The notes under the pieces were generated by a model. The model was not told the origin of the DNA and ran no database searches. It was given only the letters and a program-made list of their open reading frames with translations. The position numbers and the translations under genes were made by a program. From Neptunitalea lumnitzerae (GTDB lineage Bacteria; Bacteroidota; Bacteroidia; Flavobacteriales; Flavobacteriaceae): DNA of 64,000 nt. The stretch covers positions 1,426,001 to 1,490,000 of the forward strand of contig NZ_BRVO01000001.1 of the NCBI RefSeq assembly GCF_027924185.1. The letters are read 5' to 3'. Below, one piece after another: positions 1 through 8,188 of the stretch. Within the stretch, counting starts at the first letter, position 1; the number at the start of each line of letters is the position of its first letter.

Positions 1-944
1 AGTTTAGTTTTGAAGGGCATCCAAACAATACTACAAGAGAACATTTGCAGGCCCTGTATAATGTTGGTTTTAGAAGAGTAAGTTATGGGGTGCAAGATTA
101 TTCTAAAAAAGTACAAATAGCAATTAACAGAATTCAACCGTATGAACATGTTCAGCAAGCAACCGAAATGGCACGAGAAATTGGCTATACTTCTGTGGGG
201 CACGATTTGGTTTTTGGACTGCCTTTTCAAACATTGGAAGATGTTATGGAAACAATTGGCAGTACCCAAAAATTAATGCCAGACCGCATTGCATTTTATA
301 GCTACGCCCATGTACCATGGATAAAAGGTAATGGACAAAGAGGTTTTAAGGAGTCCGATTTACCCTCAGGAGAAGCAAAACGAGCTCTTTATGAACAAGG
401 TAAGAAAAAGTTAGCCGAGATGGGATACATAGAAATAGGTATGGACCATTTTGCACTACCTTCGGATAATTTATACGAAGCCATGAAGCAAGAACGTATG
501 CACCGTAACTTTATGGGGTACACTGCTTCAAAAACACAATTAATGATTGGTTTGGGCGTTTCTAGTATTAGCGATAGCTGGTATGGATTTGCTCAGAACG
601 AGAAAAGCATTGAAAATTATTATCAATTATTAGAAAATGATACCATACCGGTATACCGTGGTCATTTATTATCGAAAGAAGATTTGGTAGTTCGTAAACA
701 TATTTTAAATTTGATGTGCAATTTTAAAACTTCCTGGGACGAATCTAAAATGTATTTTGACGATATTCCTGAAGTCCTGATAAAATTGACAGAGATGGAG
801 CAGGACGGATTGTTACAAATCTCCTCAAATGGTATGGTGGTTACGGAAGAAGGGAAACCTTTTGTACGCAATGTGTGTATGGCGTTTGATTTGCATTTGC
901 AACGTAAAATGCCAGAAACCAAATTATTTTCAATGACTATTTAA
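1..944 (+). CDS. hemN: Oxygen-independent coproporphyrinogen III oxidase, 3' part
   Basis: This is the C-terminal part of HemN, the radical SAM enzyme that oxidatively decarboxylates coproporphyrinogen III to protoporphyrinogen IX without oxygen in haem synthesis. The reading frame is open from base 3 at the window edge, so the start codon and the CX3CX2C cluster motif lie upstream. Visible HemN hallmarks are EGHPNNTT, RVSYGVQDY, DLVFGLP, YAHVPW, IGMDHFALP, HRNFMGYT, LGVSSIS and the late CNF motif. About 313 residues are present of a usual 450 or so. It lies next to the cbb3 oxidase cluster, consistent with microaerobic haem supply. The truncation comes from the window and is not a mutation. 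Confidence 0.95.
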   Translation, partial: FSFEGHPNNTTREHLQALYNVGFRRVSYGVQDYSKKVQIAINRIQPYEHVQQATEMAREIGYTSVGHDLVFGLPFQTLEDVMETIGSTQKLMPDRIAFYSYAHVPWIKGNGQRGFKESDLPSGEAKRALYEQGKKKLAEMGYIEIGMDHFALPSDNLYEAMKQERMHRNFMGYTASKTQLMIGLGVSSISDSWYGFAQNEKSIENYYQLLENDTIPVYRGHLLSKEDLVVRKHILNLMCNFKTSWDESKMYFDDIPEVLIKLTEMEQDGLLQISSNGMVVTEEGKPFVRNVCMAFDLHLQRKMPETKLFSMTI

Positions 945-978
945 ACTTTTTATACTTAAAACTTAAGCTATTAGCACT

Positions 979-1797
979 ATGAACAAAATTATTATACCTG
1001 TAGATTTTTCTGAGCATTCTGAACATGCTTTATTTGCAGCGTCAGTTTTGGCAAAGAAAACCAATACCGAAATAGAGGTAGTACACATGCTTGAACTTTC
1101 TGAGGCGTTATTAAACAAATCAGAATCTCAACAACAAATGGAGGCTATCTACTATATGAGATTAGCGGAAAAGAAATTTGATGAATTTTTAGATAAAGAT
1201 TACTTAAAAGGATTTAAAATTACTCCGGTAATTAAGCACTTTAAAGTATTTTCTGAATTAGCTGAAATGGCTAGTGATGCAGATCTTATTATTATGGGGT
1301 CTCACGGAACTTCTGGTGTAGAAGAATTCTTTATGGGGTCTAACACAGAGAAAGTTGTAAGAACTTCTGATGTACCTGTATTAGTGGTTAAAGATAGAGT
1401 AAACCTTGATATTGAAACTGTTGTTTTTGCTTGTGATCTTAAAGAAGAAAACATTGCTGCTTATAACAAAGCTCAAAAAATGTTTAATGCTATTGGGGCA
1501 AAAGTTCAGTTATTATACGTGAACTTACCTAACGATTATTTCTTAAGTACACATGAAATTAAAGAGTTAACAGATAAGTTTTTAGCTAAAACTGCTAAAG
1601 AACCAGATTTCCCTGTAGCTTATTATTCAGACTATACCGTAGAAGATGGTGTACTTAACTTTAGCAACACTATTAGTGCAGATGTTATTGCTATCCCTAC
1701 TCACGGTAGAACTGGTATGGCGCACTTCTTTAATGGAAGTATAGGAGAAGATATTGCAAACCATGCATTATTACCTGTAGTAACTTTTAAAATCTAG
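979..1797 (+). CDS. Universal stress protein, two tandem UspA domains
   Basis: This is a 272-residue cytoplasmic universal stress protein made of two UspA folds, roughly residues 1-140 and 145-272. The first domain ends with the ATP-binding type signature GSHGTSGVEEFFMGS and the second with PTHGRTGMAHFFNGSIGE, both fitting G-x2-G-x9-G-S/T. Tandem Usp proteins bind nucleotides and are induced by starvation or low oxygen, but no substrate can be read from sequence. It begins 34 bases after hemN with no terminator between, so the two are probably co-transcribed. A strong bidirectional hairpin follows the stop. Confidence 0.93.
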   Translation: MNKIIIPVDFSEHSEHALFAASVLAKKTNTEIEVVHMLELSEALLNKSESQQQMEAIYYMRLAEKKFDEFLDKDYLKGFKITPVIKHFKVFSELAEMASDADLIIMGSHGTSGVEEFFMGSNTEKVVRTSDVPVLVVKDRVNLDIETVVFACDLKEENIAAYNKAQKMFNAIGAKVQLLYVNLPNDYFLSTHEIKELTDKFLAKTAKEPDFPVAYYSDYTVEDGVLNFSNTISADVIAIPTHGRTGMAHFFNGSIGEDIANHALLPVVTFKI

Positions 1798-1824
1798 TAG
1801 ATTCTAGATTTACCACAATAAAGT

Positions 1825-1861
1825 AAAAAAGGATGTTCATTATAAACGAACATCCTTTTTT
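1825..1861. terminator. Bidirectional intrinsic terminator
   Basis: A 14-bp stem (AAAAAAGGATGTTC with GAACATCCTTTTTT) closes a 9-base loop between the convergent uspA and tauE/safE-like genes. It has T-tracts on both strands and so can end both transcripts. Confidence 0.9.
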
Positions 1862-1896
1862 GTATATAAAAAACTGGTTAGCTAATTAAAATAATT

Positions 1897-2598
1897 TTAA
1901 TGACAAGTAGGAGCTTCTTTTACCATAAGGTTCATGTTAGAGGGAGAAACGTAGGGAATACCTAGTCCTAAACCTCTTAAAATAAAGAATACTCCAATAA
2001 TGGCTATAAATACAGGAACTAGTTTCTGTATTCTTTTGCGGGTGGTAACATTTAAAAAGTTACCCAAATAAGCAGCTACACTCATAAGGGGTAAAGTACC
2101 CATCCCAAACAATACCATATACAAACCGCTTTCTATAGGGTTTCCTAATGCCAAAGCACCAAAAACCGCCATATATACCAACCCACATGGTAGTAAACCA
2201 TTTAATAAACCAATAGTAAATAAGGAAGAAAAGCTTCTTTTTTTAAACTGCTTTCCAAGAGCCGATTTAAGTTTGCTAATAAGTTTATAAATAGGTTGTG
2301 TAATACGTACCTTTTGTAATAGATGTTGCGGTGTTATAACTGTTAAAATCATAAGCACACCAACAAAAATAGATAGTTGTTGTTGGTAACCACTGAGGTA
2401 AAACCCTGTACCTAACATGCCAAAAATGGCACCAATGGTAGCATAGCTAATAAACCTACCTGTGTGATAACTTAAGATTTGTAAAAATTTTTTAACTTGG
2501 TTGTTACGGTCTAGCGGTAACATAAAGGCAATGGGTCCACACATACCTACGCAGTGAAAACTACCTAAGAAACCAAGTATGAACGCAGAGGCTAACAT
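1897..2598 (-). CDS. TauE/SafE- or DsbD-like membrane protein of the cco cluster
   Basis: This is a 233-residue polytopic membrane protein of the sulfite exporter TauE/SafE or cytochrome c biogenesis (DsbD_2) type. It opens with a hydrophobic helix carrying the HCVGMCGP motif (about residues 15-22), and a second GLLPCGLVY motif is near the middle; paired cysteines like these are seen in the family and may handle metal or redox. I chose the ATG one base after the ccoH stop; a longer reading would overlap ccoH by 58 bases. It is the last gene of the leftward oxidase cluster, and in Bacteroidota this position suggests a role in copper handling or oxidase assembly. That role is inference. Confidence 0.85.
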   Translation of the reverse strand: MLASAFILGFLGSFHCVGMCGPIAFMLPLDRNNQVKKFLQILSYHTGRFISYATIGAIFGMLGTGFYLSGYQQQLSIFVGVLMILTVITPQHLLQKVRITQPIYKLISKLKSALGKQFKKRSFSSLFTIGLLNGLLPCGLVYMAVFGALALGNPIESGLYMVLFGMGTLPLMSVAAYLGNFLNVTTRKRIQKLVPVFIAIIGVFFILRGLGLGIPYVSPSNMNLMVKEAPTCH

Positions 2599-2599
2599 A

Positions 2600-3046
2600 T
2601 TATAAAGAAATTTCTTTTTTAGATAAAAATGTTTCGCCGTTATAGGTCCATTCAACATTAATGTCCCATCGGCCGTCTTTTAAGCGATTGTTAGGTATGA
2701 GCAAATGTGAATCAGATAGTGAAATAGGGATTTCAAAATCCAAATGCTTATCAGACGGCCTATATAGGAACATTGTGCCTTTAACTTTAGTAAAGTCTAT
2801 TTTTTCAGGAAAGGTTAATACTACCCCCTCTGTTGTTTCTTCAAATTGTACTTGCATGCCCAATACCTTAGCACGGGTTAATGCATTAATTTCTTTTTGG
2901 TATCCTAATTCTTTTTTATAGTAATCATCGGTTACCAAGTCATAGTTCAAATCGCTATCAGTAAGTGTACTAATAACAAAGTATAGAATAAAGCTCATAA
3001 AAGCTACGAAGGCTAAAAAAACGCCTGTACCCCAATTAAATTTCAT
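2600..3046 (-). CDS. ccoH: FixH/CcoH family cbb3 oxidase assembly protein
   Basis: This is a 148-residue protein with one N-terminal membrane helix (about residues 6-28) followed by a soluble extracytoplasmic domain containing YYKKELGYQKEI, typical of FixH/CcoH. CcoH proteins stay associated with the cbb3 oxidase and help its assembly and stability. I start it at the ATG giving MKFNWGTGVF; an upstream TTG would add only three residues. It lies between ccoG and the tauE/safE-like gene in the same operon, and its stop is one base from the next start. Confidence 0.9.
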   Translation of the reverse strand: MKFNWGTGVFLAFVAFMSFILYFVISTLTDSDLNYDLVTDDYYKKELGYQKEINALTRAKVLGMQVQFEETTEGVVLTFPEKIDFTKVKGTMFLYRPSDKHLDFEIPISLSDSHLLIPNNRLKDGRWDINVEWTYNGETFLSKKEISL

Positions 3047-3083
3047 ACCTAACAATTTTAAAATTCACAATATATTTAGTTAA

Positions 3084-3116
3084 TGAAGAAGCAATGTTGC
3101 TCTCATAGCTTCTTCA
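3084..3116 (-). other. Intra-operon hairpin between ccoG and ccoH
   Basis: A 9-bp perfect inverted repeat, TGAAGAAGC and GCTTCTTCA, is separated by 15 bases. On the operon's sense strand it lacks a U-tract, so I read it as a processing or stability hairpin rather than a terminator. Confidence 0.4.
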
Positions 3117-3121
3117 ATTTT

Positions 3122-4543
3122 TTATTTAAAGCTCCTTGGCCCTAAGAAGGTAGTAGTAGTGGTTTCTATTAACTTACCTTTACTATAAACCGCAATTTTA
3201 AGCTTTGTTTTATCACCATCTAGTGTGTTTTGTTTTAGGTAAATTAATAAGGTACCTTTTACTAAACCACCTTTTGGTAACTCTAATGTATCTTTAGGAA
3301 TAAGTTTTAATTCTCCTGCCTTGTTCATTAATTTCATAGTAACCTCATTAATATCTTCAGTGGTTTTATTAATTACTGAAAAATTAAATACGTTACTCAG
3401 TGTAGACTCATCTACGTGTTGGTATAACTGACCAGGCAATCTTAATACTTTAGCCTCTACATCATTTCTTAAGAATAATAGGCCTATAAGTACTGCTGTT
3501 AATATACCAAGTACAGCAGTGTACCCTTTCATTCTTGGAGTGAATTTGAATTTCTCTTTTTTAGAAATTTCATTTTCACTGGCGTATCTAATCAATCCTT
3601 TTGGTTTGTTAATACGTTCCATAATGGTATCGCACTCATCTATACAAGCGGTACAATTAATACACTCTAATTGCGTACCATTTCTAATATCTATCCCCGT
3701 TGGGCATACGTGTACACATTGCAAACAATCTATACAATCTCCATGTCCTAAGGCTTTTCTGTCTTCGTTCTTTCTAAACTTTTTACGTCCATTTTCTCCC
3801 TCACCTCTTTTATGATCGTATGCAACAATTATAGATTTATTATCTAATAATACACCTTGTAACCTACCATAAGGGCATGCTATAATACATACTTGCTCTC
3901 TAAACCAAGCAAAAATAAAGTAGAATACAGCGGTAAATATTAGCAGAGATATCAGGGTGCCAGTGTGGCTAAATGGTCCGTCTGTTATGTATTGTAAAAG
4001 AACGTCGCTACCTATTATATAGGCTAAAAATATATTAGCAATAAGAAAAGAGATGATAAAAAAGAGGATCCATTTTAATACACGTTTTCTAATTTTTTCA
4101 GCGTTCCATGGCTGATTATCTAATTTTCGTTGTGCATTTCTATCGCCATCAATCCAATACTCAATTCTTCTAAAAACCATTTCCATGAAAATGGTTTGTG
4201 GGCAAATCCAACCGCAAAATATTCTACCAAAAGCAACGGTAAACAGGGTGATAAAAACCACCCCGATTATCATTGATATAACGAACAGATAAAAATCTTG
4301 TGGCCAAAATGGAAAACCGAAAATATTAAACCTTCGTTCCAGTACATTGAATAGTAGAAATTGATTTCCGTTAATTTTTACAAATGGTGCGGCAAATAAG
4401 ATAATAAGCAGTGCATAACTTACTAATTTTCTTTTGTCATAAAACGGACCACTTGGTTTTTTAGGATAAATCCATGAACGTTTCCCATCGTCGTTAATGG
4501 TACCTATCGAATCTCTGAACTTTTCATTATCTGGTGTTTCCAC
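3122..4543 (-). CDS. ccoG: Cytochrome c oxidase accessory protein CcoG (FixG/RdxA)
   Basis: This is a 473-residue membrane ferredoxin-like protein needed for copper delivery to cbb3 oxidase. It has several membrane helices, the GRIFCGWICPQ and CIIACPYGRLQ motifs, then two 4Fe-4S ferredoxin motifs in GDCIDCLQCVHVCPTGID and CINCTACIDECD, and a C-terminal Ig-like domain. The best start is a GTG that gives VETPDNEKFRDSIG. No suitable ATG exists, and reading further upstream would run into ccoP. It follows ccoP by 31 bases. CcoG is proposed to reduce copper(II) for CcoI-dependent insertion; that is family knowledge. Confidence 0.95.
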   Translation of the reverse strand: METPDNEKFRDSIGTINDDGKRSWIYPKKPSGPFYDKRKLVSYALLIILFAAPFVKINGNQFLLFNVLERRFNIFGFPFWPQDFYLFVISMIIGVVFITLFTVAFGRIFCGWICPQTIFMEMVFRRIEYWIDGDRNAQRKLDNQPWNAEKIRKRVLKWILFFIISFLIANIFLAYIIGSDVLLQYITDGPFSHTGTLISLLIFTAVFYFIFAWFREQVCIIACPYGRLQGVLLDNKSIIVAYDHKRGEGENGRKKFRKNEDRKALGHGDCIDCLQCVHVCPTGIDIRNGTQLECINCTACIDECDTIMERINKPKGLIRYASENEISKKEKFKFTPRMKGYTAVLGILTAVLIGLLFLRNDVEAKVLRLPGQLYQHVDESTLSNVFNFSVINKTTEDINEVTMKLMNKAGELKLIPKDTLELPKGGLVKGTLLIYLKQNTLDGDKTKLKIAVYSKGKLIETTTTTFLGPRSFK

Positions 4544-4574
4544 TTTATTCGGATTTTTTTGTTTACTTCCGTTT

Positions 4575-5540
4575 TTACTCAGCAGGAGTAACCTCTTCAG
4601 CTGGCGCTTCAGCAGCTTCTGTAGCAGGTACATCAGCTTCAGCTCCGTCTGCAGTGGCAGCATCGTCTGCTCCTGTCCAAATAATTTCTCCCATAGGTTC
4701 TTTTGGACTAGCAGGGGTACTACCTTGTAGGCTTAATACATAGCTGGCAACTTGTTGTACTTCAGATGGTTTTAAGGCATTTTTCCAAGCAGCCATTGTT
4801 TGGTTTCTTGGGCTACCCTCTGAAATGGTATGGAAAACGTTTTTAATACCTCCACCAAAAATCCAATATTTATCGGTAAGGTTTGGTCCAATTCCACCAC
4901 CACCATCTGCAGCGTGGCAAGCAACACAGTTTTCGGCAAAAATTCTTTGTCCGGCAGATAAGTCAGCAGCTTCTGTTAGGTAGGTAGCAGATTCTGCATC
5001 TACCAAGTCTTTAGCTGTTTTCATATACTCTGCAATATCTAGTTCTGCTTGCGCCATTTCTTTTTCGTAAGCAGCAGCTTGTAAATCTGCTCCTAATACA
5101 TGAAATCTTACTAAGTATACTACCCCAATAATAATGGTTAGGTAAAAACCATATAACCACCATGGCGGAAGGTTGTTGTCTAACTCTTTAATACCATCAT
5201 AGTCATGCTCTAAGATGATTTCTCCTTCTTCCTCTATTGGTTTTTGATCTAATAACTTTTTGTATAATTTGTTATACCACGCATTTTCTTTAGCAATAGC
5301 TTTTTGCTCTGCCATTGCCGCTTTGCGTTCGTCGGTCATTATAGCATCTGTAAGGGCGTGCATAGTGCCTATCATTACCTCAATACCAATTAAAGCAATA
5401 GTAAATAAAGCTAAGAAAATTGGCACCTCAGGATAGGTTAAAAATGCAGGTTTATCTCCAGAGTCTATAAAGTATTCTGCGGCTCCTGCAACGAGCCCTA
5501 CAATGATTACAACTCTTAAATATGATGTGAAACTTCTCAT
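4575..5540 (-). CDS. ccoP: cbb3 cytochrome oxidase subunit III, mono-haem CcoP
   Basis: This is a 321-residue membrane-anchored cytochrome c subunit that passes electrons to CcoO and CcoN. Two N-terminal helices (about 8-25 and 39-58) precede a cytoplasmic linker, then a third helix (about 128-148) in the usual CcoP_N context PPWWLYGFY, then one cytochrome c domain with haem motif CVACH at 205-209. Proteobacterial CcoP has two haem motifs; this one has a single motif, as is usual in Bacteroidota, plus extra helices and an Ala/Glu-rich tail of about 40 residues. Its ATG overlaps the ccoQ stop by four bases (ATGA). Confidence 0.95.
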   Translation of the reverse strand: MRSFTSYLRVVIIVGLVAGAAEYFIDSGDKPAFLTYPEVPIFLALFTIALIGIEVMIGTMHALTDAIMTDERKAAMAEQKAIAKENAWYNKLYKKLLDQKPIEEEGEIILEHDYDGIKELDNNLPPWWLYGFYLTIIIGVVYLVRFHVLGADLQAAAYEKEMAQAELDIAEYMKTAKDLVDAESATYLTEAADLSAGQRIFAENCVACHAADGGGGIGPNLTDKYWIFGGGIKNVFHTISEGSPRNQTMAAWKNALKPSEVQQVASYVLSLQGSTPASPKEPMGEIIWTGADDAATADGAEADVPATEAAEAPAEEVTPAE

Positions 5541-5734
5541 GATAGATTATTGTTGGTTGTTGTCAGTTCATCTTCTAATGGTAAAGCACTTATTTCTTTA
5601 ATGTAATCTTTCTTTTTAGTAAATGCTCTAACAATAATCATAGTAAAGAACAGAAAGAATATTAACAGTGAAATAATTGGATATATTTCTATATCTGCTA
5701 TTGTATCTAAATGATGTTTGATGAATTTTAACAT
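5537..5734 (-). CDS. ccoQ: CcoQ/FixQ-like small oxidase subunit
   Basis: This is a 65-residue protein with one membrane helix (about residues 18-36, IYPIISLLIFFLFFTMIIV) followed by a basic AFTKKKDYI segment. Size, topology and position between ccoNO and ccoP match CcoQ/FixQ, a small subunit that stabilises the cbb3 complex. It starts 8 bases after the ccoNO stop and is translationally coupled to ccoP through an ATGA overlap. Sequence conservation in this family is weak, so the assignment leans on context. Confidence 0.85.
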   Translation of the reverse strand: MLKFIKHHLDTIADIEIYPIISLLIFFLFFTMIIVRAFTKKKDYIKEISALPLEDELTTTNNNLS

Positions 5735-5742
5735 GATTTAAT

Positions 5743-7932
5743 TTATTTAGCAGTTACTTCTTCTTTTACAGTAATATCAGTACCTAGTCTTTGCAAGTAT
5801 GCAATTAAGGCAACAATTTCTCTATCTTTTAAAGCAGCATCACCTGGAGCTAAATCTTTAAAGTCTCTAGCAATATCTTCATTAGTTAAAAGAGATGCTT
5901 CTATTGCTTTTGCCTGTGCTTCTAAAGCTGCTGGTGCATTTGCAATATCTTCATCAGAGTATGGTACTCCTAAGCTAGCAAGTGCTTCCATTTTAGATTG
6001 CGTGCTACTAGTATCTAATGTATTTTTAATAAGCCACTGATATCTAGGCATAATAGAACCTGAAGAGGTAGAGGTTGGGTCCCACATATGGTTAAAGTGC
6101 CAGTCATCAGATCTACCACCGTTAAATGGTTTCCCTTTAACACCTTCTCTGGCAAGGTCTGGCCCGGTACGTTTACTACCCCATAAGAATGGATGGTCGT
6201 ACACAAACTCACCTGCTTTAGAATACTCACCATAACGCTCGGTTTCACTTCTAAACGGTCTAATCATTTGCGAGTGGCAACTAACACAACCCTCACGTAT
6301 ATAAAGGTCTCTACCTTCCATTTCAAGCGGAGTGTATGGTTTTACACTAGCAATGGTTGGTATGTTAGAGTCTACCATTAACGTAGGTACAATTTGAATT
6401 ACACCACCAATAGCAACAGCTACTAAAGAAAGCACTGTAAATAAGATTGGTTTACGCTCTAACCAAGGGTGTAATTTTTCATTAGCAAGTCTACCTTTAC
6501 TAATTTTCTTAAGTGCTGGTGCTTCTGCTAAATCATCTGTAACCGTAGACCCTTTTCTTACGGTTTGTATTAAGTTATATACCCCAACAATAGTACCGGT
6601 AAGGTATAAAGTACCACCAATAGCACGCATCCAGTACATTGGCATAATTTCGGTAACAGTTTCTAAGAAGTTACCATATACAAGCTTACCGTCTGGTGTA
6701 AATTGTTTCCACATAGAAGCCTGAGTAAACCCGGCAACGTACATTGGTAAGGCGTATAAGATAATACCTAAAGTACCAATCCAGAAGTGGAAGTTAGCTA
6801 ATGAAAGCGAGTTTAATTTAGTTTTGTAAAGTTTTGGTACTAAATAATACATCATACCAAATGCCATAAATCCGTTCCAAGCTAATGCACCAACGTGTAC
6901 GTGGGCAATAATCCAGTCTGTAAAGTGACCAATAGCATTAAATGTTTTTAATGATAACATAGGTCCTTCAAAAGTTGCCATACCATAACCGGTAATAGCT
7001 ACCACCATAAATTTAAGAACAGGATCTGTACGTACTTTGTCCCAAGCACCACGAAGGGTAAGTAAACCGTTAATCATACCACCCCAAGATGGAGCAATTA
7101 ACATTACAGAGAATACAGTACCTAAACTTTGTGCCCAATCTGGTAAAGAAGAGTACAATAAGTGGTGAGGCCCTGCCCAGATATAAATAAATATTAACGA
7201 CCAGAAGTGTACAATAGATAATCTGTACGAGTATACAGGTCTGTTAGCTGCTTTAGGTACAAAGTAATACATTAACCCTAAGAAAGGTGTAGTAAGGAAA
7301 AATGCTACTGCATTGTGCCCGTACCACCATTGTACTAAAGCATCTTGAACTCCGGCATAGATAGAGTAACTTTTTAATCCGCTTACAGGAAGTTCAAGGT
7401 TGTTAAATACGTGAAGCATAGCAACCGTTACAAACGTAGCAATGTAAAACCATATTGCTACATAAATGTGGCGCTCTCTACGTTTTATTAACGTACCAAT
7501 AAGGTTAATACCAAAAGCTACCCATACTAACGTAATGGCTAAGTCAATAGGCCATTCTAATTCTGCGTATTCTTTTGATGAGGTGTACCCTAAAGGTAAG
7601 GTGAGGGCTGCGCCTACAATGATAAGCTGCCATCCCCAGAAATTAAAATTACTTAAAAAGTCACTAAACATTCTTGCTTTAAGCAAGCGTTGTGTAGAGT
7701 AATAGGTACCTGCAAATATTGCGTTACCTACAAAGGCAAAGATAACAGCATTGGTGTGTAAAGGTCTTAACCTACCAAAGCTTAACCAAGAAATACCTTC
7801 GGTTAAAGTTGGGAATATAAACATGAACGCTAGTAGCAAACCTACCAACATCCCTACAATACCCCAAAGCATGGTAGCGTAGAGGAACTTTTTTACAATT
7901 TTGTTATCGTAATAAAATTGCTGCATTTCCAT
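5743..7932 (-). CDS. ccoNO: Fused cbb3 cytochrome oxidase subunits I and II (CcoN-CcoO)
   Basis: This 729-residue protein joins the catalytic subunit CcoN (residues 1 to about 455) to the mono-haem subunit CcoO (about 485-729). CcoN ligands are visible: H59 in LRPLHTN (haem b), H206 in WYGHNAV and H256/H257 in WAGPHH (CuB), and H344/H346 in AHVHVG (haems b3 and b). The CcoO part has an anchor helix at about 497-513 and the haem motif CVSCH at 549-553, followed by MIRPFRSE. Together they reduce oxygen to water with proton pumping. The fusion is typical of Bacteroidota. It starts 2 bases after ccoS. Confidence 0.97.
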   Translation of the reverse strand: MEMQQFYYDNKIVKKFLYATMLWGIVGMLVGLLLAFMFIFPTLTEGISWLSFGRLRPLHTNAVIFAFVGNAIFAGTYYSTQRLLKARMFSDFLSNFNFWGWQLIIVGAALTLPLGYTSSKEYAELEWPIDLAITLVWVAFGINLIGTLIKRRERHIYVAIWFYIATFVTVAMLHVFNNLELPVSGLKSYSIYAGVQDALVQWWYGHNAVAFFLTTPFLGLMYYFVPKAANRPVYSYRLSIVHFWSLIFIYIWAGPHHLLYSSLPDWAQSLGTVFSVMLIAPSWGGMINGLLTLRGAWDKVRTDPVLKFMVVAITGYGMATFEGPMLSLKTFNAIGHFTDWIIAHVHVGALAWNGFMAFGMMYYLVPKLYKTKLNSLSLANFHFWIGTLGIILYALPMYVAGFTQASMWKQFTPDGKLVYGNFLETVTEIMPMYWMRAIGGTLYLTGTIVGVYNLIQTVRKGSTVTDDLAEAPALKKISKGRLANEKLHPWLERKPILFTVLSLVAVAIGGVIQIVPTLMVDSNIPTIASVKPYTPLEMEGRDLYIREGCVSCHSQMIRPFRSETERYGEYSKAGEFVYDHPFLWGSKRTGPDLAREGVKGKPFNGGRSDDWHFNHMWDPTSTSSGSIMPRYQWLIKNTLDTSSTQSKMEALASLGVPYSDEDIANAPAALEAQAKAIEASLLTNEDIARDFKDLAPGDAALKDREIVALIAYLQRLGTDITVKEEVTAK

Positions 7933-7934
7933 AA

Positions 7935-8114
7935 TTATGATTGTTTATTCTTAGTTTGTTTTTCTTGTTTTACTAATTCGTCCTCAAAAAGCATGCGGAC
8001 AGATGGCGTGTAACTGTCGTCATATTGCCCTGACTTTACTGCACGAATAAACAGGGTGAAAAAGACGATAGCTACAATAATGCTAACCGTTATTAAAATA
8101 TAAATTACACTCAT
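7935..8114 (-). CDS. ccoS: cbb3 oxidase assembly protein CcoS
   Basis: This is a 59-residue single-span membrane protein starting MSVIYILITVSI, with a following RAVKSGQYDD segment that is characteristic of CcoS. CcoS is needed to incorporate haem and copper cofactors into cbb3 oxidase. I chose the ATG at 8114; an upstream TTG adds eight residues and lies inside the predicted leader. It is the first gene of the ccoS-ccoNO-ccoQ-ccoP-ccoG-ccoH transcript, placed about 17 bases from the predicted transcription start. Confidence 0.92.
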   Translation of the reverse strand: MSVIYILITVSIIVAIVFFTLFIRAVKSGQYDDSYTPSVRMLFEDELVKQEKQTKNKQS

Positions 8115-8135
8115 ACCTATTTTAAGAATGTTTAA

Positions 8136-8179
8136 CAAAAGTAGTTTGACAGACAGCTGTAAAGAATGATATTTATCAT
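8136..8179 (-). promoter_or_regulatory. ccoS operon promoter with Crp/Fnr-type palindrome
   Basis: Reading leftwards, a perfect inverted repeat ATGATA-N2-TATCAT (8166-8179) lies upstream of a consensus Bacteroidota -7 box TACTTTTG (8143 to 8136). The palindrome centre is 29.5 bases from the first base of the -7 box, which places it near -41.5, the usual site of a class II Crp/Fnr activator. The leader would be about 17 bases. The ccoI promoter repeats the same geometry. No start site has been mapped; this is inference from sequence. Confidence 0.7.
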
Positions 8180-8188
8180 ATTCCAGAA

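Noticed and set aside
2600-2658. Longer N-terminus for the tauE/safE-like gene overlapping ccoH by 58 bases
   Set aside because: The ATG one base after the ccoH stop gives a protein that begins directly with the first membrane helix, as in the family.
4543-4663. A ccoG start upstream of the GTG
   Set aside because: It would read the last third of the ccoP tail in another frame, giving a basic leucine-rich peptide unlike CcoG.
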